This document shows, piece after piece, positions 7,960 to 15,261 of a stretch of 42,079 nucleotides of DNA. This DNA comes from Bacteroidaceae bacterium (lineage in GTDB: Bacteria > Bacteroidota > Bacteroidia > Bacteroidales > Bacteroidaceae), in contig JAFYYO010000272.1 of NCBI GenBank assembly GCA_017557475.1, forward strand, positions 1 to 42,079. The letters are read 5' to 3'. The notes under the pieces were generated by a model. It did not search any database, was not told the DNA's origin, and was given only the letters and a program-made list of their open reading frames with translations. Each line of letters starts with the position of its first letter. Positions within the stretch are counted from its first letter, which is position 1. The position numbers were made by a program, and so were the translations under genes.

Positions 7960-9912
7960 ATGAACTACAAGATGATTCTTCTTGCACTACTCTTTTCTGG
8001 ACACCTTGCCGCTCAGCAGCTTTGCATCCCTACTGTTCAGGAGCAAAAGACTACACAAGGCACCGTTGAGGTCGAGAAATTCGCCACAATCACCTACGAC
8101 GATGCCTCGCTCCAATCCGTTGCCGATTACCTGAGCAAAGGTTGGGAAAACACAAACTCCACTTCTCTGATGAAGAAAGGCGCCCCGAATGCCATTTTCC
8201 TCTCTTTGAAGCCCGACAAGAAGCTTGGCGACGAAGGTTATCGCTTGACCATTGACCCTAAAGGAATCACCATTCAAGCTGCTTCGAAGCGAGGAGCTTT
8301 GTGGGGAGCGCAAACCTTACTACAGATGAAAGAGACGCATTTCGTTTCTGATGGTGGAGTTAGGAAAAGGCTCCTGCCTTGCATTACCATTACCGACAAG
8401 CCCGACTATCCTATTCGCGGCTTTATGCTCGACTGCGGACGCAAGTTCTATCCGATAAGCTACCTCTATTCACTCGTTAATGTGATGTCATACTACAAGA
8501 TGAACACCTTGCAGCTACACCTTAACGACAATGCCCCGAAAGACCAGTTCAACAACGATTGGGACGAGGCCTACGCTGCCTTCCGAATGGAGAGCGACTA
8601 TTTCCCTGGTCTTACTGCCATCGACGGAAGCTATTCGAAGAAGGAGATGCACGACCTCATCCGTTATGCCGAGACAATGGGAGTGGAGATTATTCCTGAG
8701 ATTGATACGCCTGCCCATAGTCTTGCCTTCACACATTACCGTCCTTCGCTTGGCAGCAAGGAGTTCGATCCTGCCCATCTCGACCTTCGCAACCCCGAAG
8801 TCATTCCTTTCATCGACAGCCTTTATGCCGAGTATCTTGGCGGCCCAGACCCCGTCTTCTGTTGTCCTCGCTTCCACATTGGCACAGACGAGTACAGCAA
8901 CAAGGACTCTGCCATCTGTGAACGCTTCCGTGAATTGATTGTCCACCTATGCGATGAGGTCAAAGAATATGGCAAGCAACCCATATTCTGGGGTTCCTTG
9001 ACACATGCAAAGGGCAAGACGCCAGTTCCATCCGACGGCGTGTTGATGAGCCTTTGGTATAATGGTTACGCCAACCCGATAGAGATGCACAAGCAAGGCT
9101 TCCACATGATTTCCATTGCCAGCAACCAAGTCTATCTCGTTCCTGCAGCGGGCTACTACTTCGACTACCTCAACCACAAGAACCTCTTCCAGCATTGGAA
9201 GCCATCACTCATTCGCGACAAGCATTTCCCGCATCAAGACCCGCTCATCGACGGCGGCATGTTTGCGCTTTGGAACGACATGGTCAAGAACGGCATTTCC
9301 GTTGGAGATTGCCACGACCGCATCCTGCCTGGCATTCAAGTCATTGCCGAAAAGAGTTGGAATGCAATGCGCGACAGCTCCGATGTAGCTTGGGAGGAGT
9401 GGCAAAGCTTCTCTCGTAAGCTCAGCGATGGCCCTCTCACCGACGAGATTGGCCGAAAGAGTATGGTTAACCATATCGACTTGAAGCCCAATACTACCAT
9501 CTTCTCCAAGTCGCTCATTCCTGTTCGTCAGATTGGCTATCCTTATACGGTTGAGTTCACGATCGACTGGGCAGAAGAGAAGCCTGGCACAGTACTTTGC
9601 TGCAGTGAGCGCGGCACTTTCTATCTCTCCGATCCCGTCAAGGGGATGCTCGGCTTCAGTCGCGACGGCTACCTCTTCAACTTCAAGTATCGCGGAAAGG
9701 CAGGCAAACGCGAAACCTTGCGACTGGAAGGCGATAATGGAGGCATTACCCTTTATGCCGACGGCAGGCAGGTGGAGCGCCTCAACCCCGATGTAGGCTA
9801 TCGTTCAGACGACAAGCACAGCACCTATAAAATCATGCGGACTCTCGTCTTCCCACTTCAAGAGACGGGCGACTTCCGCAGCAAAATTACAAACTTTAGC
9901 GCATGGAGATAA
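7960..9912 (+). CDS. GH20-family beta-N-acetylhexosaminidase-like protein, copy 2
   Basis: Tandem paralogue of the preceding gene, 650 residues, alignable end to end by eye with few gaps. Signal peptide is MNYKMILLALLFSGHLAAQQ. The catalytic motif HIGTDEY is at the same positions (His306, Asp310, Glu311), and the C-terminal lectin-like domain is kept. Differences include HLNDNAPKDQF against HLNDNGFKDQY, FDAPAHS changed to IDTPAHS, and FAGPRF changed to FCCPRF next to the active site. Its stop codon overlaps the ATG of the next gene by one base (TAATG at 9910-9914), which points to translational coupling. Duplication with divergence could give two linkage or sugar specificities; this is an inference. 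Confidence 0.87.
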   Translation: MNYKMILLALLFSGHLAAQQLCIPTVQEQKTTQGTVEVEKFATITYDDASLQSVADYLSKGWENTNSTSLMKKGAPNAIFLSLKPDKKLGDEGYRLTIDPKGITIQAASKRGALWGAQTLLQMKETHFVSDGGVRKRLLPCITITDKPDYPIRGFMLDCGRKFYPISYLYSLVNVMSYYKMNTLQLHLNDNAPKDQFNNDWDEAYAAFRMESDYFPGLTAIDGSYSKKEMHDLIRYAETMGVEIIPEIDTPAHSLAFTHYRPSLGSKEFDPAHLDLRNPEVIPFIDSLYAEYLGGPDPVFCCPRFHIGTDEYSNKDSAICERFRELIVHLCDEVKEYGKQPIFWGSLTHAKGKTPVPSDGVLMSLWYNGYANPIEMHKQGFHMISIASNQVYLVPAAGYYFDYLNHKNLFQHWKPSLIRDKHFPHQDPLIDGGMFALWNDMVKNGISVGDCHDRILPGIQVIAEKSWNAMRDSSDVAWEEWQSFSRKLSDGPLTDEIGRKSMVNHIDLKPNTTIFSKSLIPVRQIGYPYTVEFTIDWAEEKPGTVLCCSERGTFYLSDPVKGMLGFSRDGYLFNFKYRGKAGKRETLRLEGDNGGITLYADGRQVERLNPDVGYRSDDKHSTYKIMRTLVFPLQETGDFRSKITNFSAWR

Positions 9913-11915
9913 TGAAAAAGACCATCCTGTTTTGCCTCCTTACAACGCTGATTGTGGGGAGCAGCAACGCCAAGACTGACAAGTCGGGCTACCCTATCAC
10001 ACCCGTTCCCTTCACTGCCGTAAAGGTCGCCCCAAGTTCTTTTTGGGGGCAACGCCTTCAGGCCAGTCGCGATGTCACGATTCCTCTTGCGTTCAGCAAA
10101 TGCGAGTCGGAGCATCGCTACGACAACTTCTTGCAAGCTGCCGAGCACGTCAAAGACCCGACCAAGACCTTCGAGGTAACGATGGGGTTCCCTTTCGACG
10201 ACACCGACCCCTACAAGACTTTGGAAGGCGCCGCCTACCTGATGCAGACGCACCCCAATGCCCTCATCAACGGCGAGCCCATCGACAAGTATTGCGACAG
10301 AGTGATAAGCATCATTGCCTCGGCACAAGAATCCGACGGCTACCTCTATACTGCCCGCACGCAGAACCCCGAAAAGCCAATGAGCTGGTCGGGAGGCAAG
10401 CGTTGGGTAGCTGTGGAGGACGGCTCCCACGAGCTTTATAATCTCGGCCATCTCTGTGAAGCGGCAGTGGCTCACTACAATGCTACGGGCAAGCGCACCC
10501 TCCTGGACATTGCCATTCGCTTTGCCGACTGCGTCTGCCGAGAGATTGGTCCCAACCCGGGACAAGCGAATGTCGTGCCCGGACATCAGATTGCAGAGAT
10601 GGGACTGGCCAAGCTCTACATCGTTACAGGCAACCGCAAATACCTGGAGCAGGCCAAGTATTTCCTCGACCAGCGAGGCAGAGTCAATCCGGCTTGGCAG
10701 AACCTTGGAGGCGGAGGCTACAGAGATGCTAACGGTTATAGTCATCGCACCAACCAGTACTCGCAGAGCTACAAGCCGGTGACGGAGCAAGCCGAGGCTG
10801 TAGGTCATGCAGTTCGAGCAGGTTACATGTATGCCGGAATGGCTGATGTGGCGGCTCTGACGGGCGACGAAAGCTACATCCATGCCATCGATCGCATTTG
10901 GGAGAACATCGTTCAGAAGAAGTACTACCTGACTGGCGGAGTGGGTGCTTGCGGCGATGGAGAGCGTTTTGGCGATGACTACGAGCTGCCCAACCTCACT
11001 GCATATTGCGAGACATGTGCCGCCATTGCGCAAGTCTATCTCTTCTACCGCCTCTTCCTCTTGCATGGCGAAAGCAAGTACTACGACGTCCTCGAGCGCA
11101 CGCTCTACAACGGAGTTATCTCAGGCATCTCGATAGACGGCGGCCGTTTCTTCTATCCCAATCCCTTGGAATCGAATGGGAACTACGAGCGTCAGCCCTG
11201 GTTCGGCTGTGCATGCTGCCCTTCGAATGCTGCCCGCTTCATCCCATCGTTGCCTCAGTACATCTATGCCGTAAAGAACAAGTCGCTCTACGTCAACCTC
11301 TTTGCCAGCAACGAGACCACAGTGAAGGTCGGCAAAAAGGATGTCTGCCTCAAGCAAGTAACCAACTATCCTTGGGAAGGCGACATCACCCTTCTCGTCG
11401 AAAAGAACAAGGCAGGCAAGTTTGCCCTCAAGATCCGCATCCCAGGCTGGGCACGCAATCAGGTAGTGCCATCTGACCTCTATCGCTATGCAGACAGCAA
11501 GCAGACGAAGTACAGCGTCACCTTGAGTGTCGAGGCCAACCAAAAGACGATATTCCCGCAGATAACCGACGACGGCTATTGCACCATCGAGCGCAAGTGG
11601 AAGGCAGGCGACCGAGTACAGGTTCACTTCGACATGGAGCCGCGTCTGGTAGGTGCCAATGAGAAAGTGGAGGCCGACCGCGGCAAGGTAGCCGTGGAGC
11701 GTGGTCCGCTGGTCTATTGTGCCGAATGGCCCGATAATACAAGCGATGTTCTGGAGGCAAAGATAGAAGGAGAGCCTGGTTTTACATTGGGCCATAAAGA
11801 GATTGCCGGGACCGACATCGTCGCCCTTACCGCCGACAGCCTCACCCTTATCCCCTACTACGCCTGGGCTCATCGCGGCAAAGGCAACATGGCAGTATGG
11901 CTATGGAGGAAGTAA
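9912..11915 (+). CDS. GH127-family beta-L-arabinofuranosidase-like protein (DUF1680)
   Basis: Secreted protein of 667 residues with signal peptide MKKTILFCLLTTLIVGSSNA. I start at ATG 9912, which overlaps the GH20 stop; ATG 9903 is in frame but would add three residues before the signal. GH127 enzymes cleave beta-L-arabinofuranosyl residues using a zinc-bound cysteine nucleophile. The metal site of characterised HypBA1 is one Glu and three Cys. Here the equivalents are AYCETCAA (Glu367, Cys369) and GCACCPSN (Cys435, Cys436), so the site is complete. The alpha/alpha barrel core is followed by beta-rich domains (WEGDITLLVEK, KIRIPGWARN). It likely acts in the periplasm on oligosaccharides; no C-terminal sorting-type tail is present. 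Confidence 0.88.
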   Translation: MKKTILFCLLTTLIVGSSNAKTDKSGYPITPVPFTAVKVAPSSFWGQRLQASRDVTIPLAFSKCESEHRYDNFLQAAEHVKDPTKTFEVTMGFPFDDTDPYKTLEGAAYLMQTHPNALINGEPIDKYCDRVISIIASAQESDGYLYTARTQNPEKPMSWSGGKRWVAVEDGSHELYNLGHLCEAAVAHYNATGKRTLLDIAIRFADCVCREIGPNPGQANVVPGHQIAEMGLAKLYIVTGNRKYLEQAKYFLDQRGRVNPAWQNLGGGGYRDANGYSHRTNQYSQSYKPVTEQAEAVGHAVRAGYMYAGMADVAALTGDESYIHAIDRIWENIVQKKYYLTGGVGACGDGERFGDDYELPNLTAYCETCAAIAQVYLFYRLFLLHGESKYYDVLERTLYNGVISGISIDGGRFFYPNPLESNGNYERQPWFGCACCPSNAARFIPSLPQYIYAVKNKSLYVNLFASNETTVKVGKKDVCLKQVTNYPWEGDITLLVEKNKAGKFALKIRIPGWARNQVVPSDLYRYADSKQTKYSVTLSVEANQKTIFPQITDDGYCTIERKWKAGDRVQVHFDMEPRLVGANEKVEADRGKVAVERGPLVYCAEWPDNTSDVLEAKIEGEPGFTLGHKEIAGTDIVALTADSLTLIPYYAWAHRGKGNMAVWLWRK

Positions 11916-11989
11916 ACAATCTCACTCAACGCGGACTATAAACGGTCTGAACTGAGAGAATTTGTTCCTTAACCATGCTACAATCTTAA

Positions 11990-12073
11990 AACGCAGGTTG
12001 CGTTTGTAGAAACACAGCCTGCGATTGTACAAATGCAAGCTGCGTTTTTTAAATCGCAGTTTGCATTTGTAGA
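11990..12073. repeat. Tandem dyad array, family B, copy 1 (four 21-bp units)
   Basis: Four contiguous 21-bp units start at 11990, 12011, 12032 and 12053. Each is centred on a dyad of the form CGCANNNTGCG, with some decay, followed by a T-rich tttgtaga-type spacer. It fills most of the 262-bp gap between the GH127 gene and the next promoter. A second copy with the same period and unit number lies at 33296-33379. The rest of the gap holds a promoter and nothing else I recognise. Confidence 0.85.
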
Positions 12074-12120
12074 ATCAGACATAACAAAAAGGAGTATCTC
12101 GCTCGGAAAAACGAAAATTA

Positions 12121-12152
12121 TTTGGTATTTAGCCCGCTTATTCGTAACTTTG
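12121..12152 (+). promoter_or_regulatory. Bacteroidetes-type promoter upstream of the lipoprotein-GH92 operon
   Basis: TTTG at 12121-12124, 20 bp, then TAACTTTG at 12145-12152. This fits the -33 TTTG / -7 TAnnTTTG consensus of the Bacteroidetes primary sigma factor. The first start codon is 26 bp downstream. Confidence 0.8.
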
Positions 12153-12177
12153 TACCCGTGAAAACTCTTAAATTATT

Positions 12178-13092
12178 ATGATTATGAAACTCGTATGTAA
12201 ACTCATCACGCTGTTAATAGCGATTCCACTACTGACGGCATGCTTGCCGATGGACTTCACTAACGCTTATGTTCAGAAGATCGACGACTTGCAGGGAGTG
12301 CCGAAACAGGGATACCAGGGAATGGCTATCCATGGCGACTACCTTGTCAGTTTGCAAAACACAGGACAGGCTACAATCTATCGCATGCACGACAACAAAC
12401 TGCAGATGCTTCGTCAGTTCCCGTTGGCAAGTCACACTGCGGAGAACCACGCCAACGTCGCCTTCTTCGGCACAGAACGCTACCACAAGTCCGACATGTT
12501 CCCGTTGCTCTATGTGTCGCAATGCTCTAAGCAACGCTACAAGGGGATGAAGGATGTCTGCTTCGTGGAGCGCATCTCGCTGACAGGTGAACCACAACTG
12601 GTGCAGACCATCGTTCTCGATGACCCAGACGGCCTCTTCGGTTATGCTTTGCAATGGATGATAGATACCAAGCACAACCAATTGATTGGCTACGGCAACA
12701 CCATCGAGAACATGGGCAAGGGCAACCGATGGCGCACAATGGTCTTCCCGATGCCCAAACTTAGCGATGGACCGATCGTACACCTGAATCCAAGGAATGC
12801 CCTCGAGAATTATTGCATTCAAGACTTCGACCCGCGCTTCCCGTCCAACCACATCGGACAGGGTGCCTGCATCAAGGGTGACCAGATGTTCATCCCCGTT
12901 GGCCTCGGCACAGAGCAACAGCCCAGCATCCTCTACGTCTGGAACTTGAAGACGAAAAAGCTCGACGGCATCCACAACTTCCAGCAGCAAGTGCCGCATG
13001 AATTCGAGGACTGCGAACGCTATCACCGCTCTCTCATCATGCAAACGAACGGCGGAGGCGTGGTCCGATTCAAGCCTAACAAGAAGAAATAA
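12178..13092 (+). CDS. Predicted lipoprotein of unknown function, probably beta-propeller-like
   Basis: A 304-residue protein with a lipoprotein signal (LLIAIPLLTAC, lipid-modified Cys22), so it should be anchored in an outer or inner membrane leaflet. I do not recognise a characterised family. The body has repeated short beta-type stretches (YQGMAIHGDYLVSLQNTGQ, ATIYRM, YALQWMIDTKHNQLIGYGN, MFIPVGLGTEQQPSILYVWN) suggesting a propeller-like fold that wraps a ligand; that is inference. An in-frame ATG at 12184 is an alternative start. It is first in an operon with GH92 (6-bp gap) and a DUF1680 protein, so a role in binding or processing the same glycan is plausible but unproven. Confidence 0.75.
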   Translation: MIMKLVCKLITLLIAIPLLTACLPMDFTNAYVQKIDDLQGVPKQGYQGMAIHGDYLVSLQNTGQATIYRMHDNKLQMLRQFPLASHTAENHANVAFFGTERYHKSDMFPLLYVSQCSKQRYKGMKDVCFVERISLTGEPQLVQTIVLDDPDGLFGYALQWMIDTKHNQLIGYGNTIENMGKGNRWRTMVFPMPKLSDGPIVHLNPRNALENYCIQDFDPRFPSNHIGQGACIKGDQMFIPVGLGTEQQPSILYVWNLKTKKLDGIHNFQQQVPHEFEDCERYHRSLIMQTNGGGVVRFKPNKKK

Positions 13093-13098
13093 CGAGGC

Positions 13099-15252
13099 AT
13101 GAAGCACCTCTTTCTCGCGACACTCCTGCTGCTATGCGCTGAAGGCGCTGTGGCAAAGGGTCTCAACAAGCACGACCGAGAGCATCTCCGACAACTCTGC
13201 GCCCTCAATACAATGGTAGGCACTGCGCCTGCCAACACAAAAACGGCAGGGCTTTTCGGCAAAGGCTCGGAGGAACACGGGCAGACGATGCCCGCTGTGC
13301 TCTCGCCCAACGGGCAGAACTTCTGGACTCCTCAAACGCGAGACACTGAAGCGAAATGCCTTGCACCTTATTATTATAACGATACTAAATTGCAAGGCTT
13401 CCGAAACAGCCACTGGACTTCGGGCAGCTGCACGCAGGACTACGGCTCGTTCACCATTTCCACGCTCAGCGGGAAGCTTAGGAAGACAGCTAAGGAGTGC
13501 GCCACAAACTTCTGGCATGAAGACGAGGTTTCGCACCCCCACTACTACTCCGTTCGCTTGCCCGATGAACATCTGACGACGGAAATGACAGCCAGCAGCC
13601 ACGCCGCAATCTTCCGCATCACACCCGAACAGGACGAACTTGTGCACATCATCGTCACCCCGAACAGCGACGAGAAAGAGGGGCACATTCAGGTAGAACC
13701 GGAGCACAGGACAATCTACGGCTACAACCCAGTACATCGCATCTATCAAGGCTGGGGGGAGCGTGCGGGCTTCAGCGGTCACTTGCTCCTCACCTACACT
13801 GACAATCCCATCCAATGCGGGCAGGACGGCAACTGCGCTTGGCTCACGTTCCAAGGCAAAGCAGGCAAGCCCATCATCATCAAAGCGGCATCTTCCTTTA
13901 CAGGTCGAGAAGGTGCGGAACTCAACTACAAGGCAGAAACAGAAGGCGTTAGCTTCGAAGAAATGAAGGGAAGCCTCATCCGAACTTGGATCAAGCATCT
14001 TCATGCCATCGACATAGAAGACCCCGACACGGCTCGCATCAATCAATTCTACGGAGCCCTCTACAGAGCCTCCTTCATGCCACACGAGATGAGTGATGCG
14101 GATGGGAGTTTCCCAAGGTTTGCGAACGGGCAACGGACAAAGGCGCAAATGGTGAATGGTAAGTGGTCAAATCGTAAATACTATGGCGATTTCACGATGT
14201 GGGACACTTTCCGAGCCGTGCATCCGCTCTATACGCTGCTCTATCCCGATGTCTCCGCGGACATGATGCAATCGCTCGTCACCAAGTACGAACAAGGTGG
14301 CTGGCTGCCCATCTTCCCCAGTTGGAACTCCTATACAGCTGCGATGATTGGGGATCATTGCTCGGTGGCACTTGCCGATGCCTACATCAAGGGCATTCGT
14401 GGCTTCGATGCGGAGAAAGCTTATGAGGGGATGCGAAAGAATGCTTTCGAGGTGCCAGCTTCGGAAGAAGACTACAAGAACGGAATGGGTCGAAGGGCGT
14501 TGCAATCCTACATGAAGTACGGATTCATTCCTCTGGAGGACCCAGTCAAGGAAGCTTTCCATCAGAAGGAGCAGACCTCGCGCACCTTGGAATATGCCTT
14601 CGACGACTATGCCGTCGCTCAAATGGCAAAGGCGTTGGGCAAAGAGAATGACTACAAGACACTGATGGTTCGATCAGAGAACTGGCGCAACGTCATCAAC
14701 CCTGTGACGGGCTACTGCGACGGAAGGCATGCGGACGGACGCTTCGAGGACAATACGGACTTCGTGAACCGCAAGTCGTTCATCACGGAAGGGGCCGTCT
14801 GTCACTACACTTGGTTTGTGCCCCACAATGTGGAAGGCCTGGTCGAGATGCTGGGCAAAGAGGCGTTCGAGGCGAAACTCGACTCGATGTTCACCGAAGG
14901 CCGCTACTGGCACGGGAACGAACCTTGTCATCAGATAGCCTACCTCTATGACTTTATCGGGAAGCCTGAGAAGACGAGGAAATGGGTAGCGTATATCCTC
15001 GACACAGAGTACAACGACACGCCTGGCGGGCTTTCCGGCAACGACGACTCAGGGCAAATGTCTTCGTGGTTCATCTTCTCCTCGATGGGCTTCTATCCTG
15101 TCTGCCCTTCTTCCAACCGCTATATGCTATGCGAACCACGTTTCAGGCGCATCACACTCAACCTGCAGAACGGCAACCGCTTCGTCATCACACCCGAATC
15201 ACTGCCCAAAGACAGGAACTACATCACGCATGAAGAGATAACTAAGAATTAA
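13099..15252 (+). CDS. GH92-family exo-alpha-mannosidase
   Basis: Secreted calcium-dependent exo-alpha-mannosidase family, 717 residues, signal peptide MKHLFLATLLLLCAEGAVA. GH92 hallmarks are GTAPANTKTAGLFGKGSEEH at the N-terminus, YYGDFTMWDTFRAVHPL in the middle, FITEGAVCHYTWFVPHN (Glu564), GNEPCHQIAYLYDF (Glu608), and the signature GNDDSGQMSSWFIFSSMGFY with Asp649 and Asp650. The TEG motif is usually followed by N-x-W-Q-Y; here it reads A-V-C-H-Y, which may bear on specificity. A segment rich in an aatggtgaatggt-like repeat (about 14128-14180) precedes the YYGDF motif. Family members take alpha-1,2, 1,3, 1,4 or 1,6 mannose from N-glycans or mannan; the linkage is not predictable here. The next gene starts 9 bp downstream. 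Confidence 0.92.
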   Translation: MKHLFLATLLLLCAEGAVAKGLNKHDREHLRQLCALNTMVGTAPANTKTAGLFGKGSEEHGQTMPAVLSPNGQNFWTPQTRDTEAKCLAPYYYNDTKLQGFRNSHWTSGSCTQDYGSFTISTLSGKLRKTAKECATNFWHEDEVSHPHYYSVRLPDEHLTTEMTASSHAAIFRITPEQDELVHIIVTPNSDEKEGHIQVEPEHRTIYGYNPVHRIYQGWGERAGFSGHLLLTYTDNPIQCGQDGNCAWLTFQGKAGKPIIIKAASSFTGREGAELNYKAETEGVSFEEMKGSLIRTWIKHLHAIDIEDPDTARINQFYGALYRASFMPHEMSDADGSFPRFANGQRTKAQMVNGKWSNRKYYGDFTMWDTFRAVHPLYTLLYPDVSADMMQSLVTKYEQGGWLPIFPSWNSYTAAMIGDHCSVALADAYIKGIRGFDAEKAYEGMRKNAFEVPASEEDYKNGMGRRALQSYMKYGFIPLEDPVKEAFHQKEQTSRTLEYAFDDYAVAQMAKALGKENDYKTLMVRSENWRNVINPVTGYCDGRHADGRFEDNTDFVNRKSFITEGAVCHYTWFVPHNVEGLVEMLGKEAFEAKLDSMFTEGRYWHGNEPCHQIAYLYDFIGKPEKTRKWVAYILDTEYNDTPGGLSGNDDSGQMSSWFIFSSMGFYPVCPSSNRYMLCEPRFRRITLNLQNGNRFVITPESLPKDRNYITHEEITKN

Positions 15253-15261
15253 TAATTAAAG

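Noticed and set aside
9858..11066. Minus-strand open frame of 402 codons opposite GH127
   Set aside because: No signal, domain or start context; the plus-strand protein has its complete metal site.
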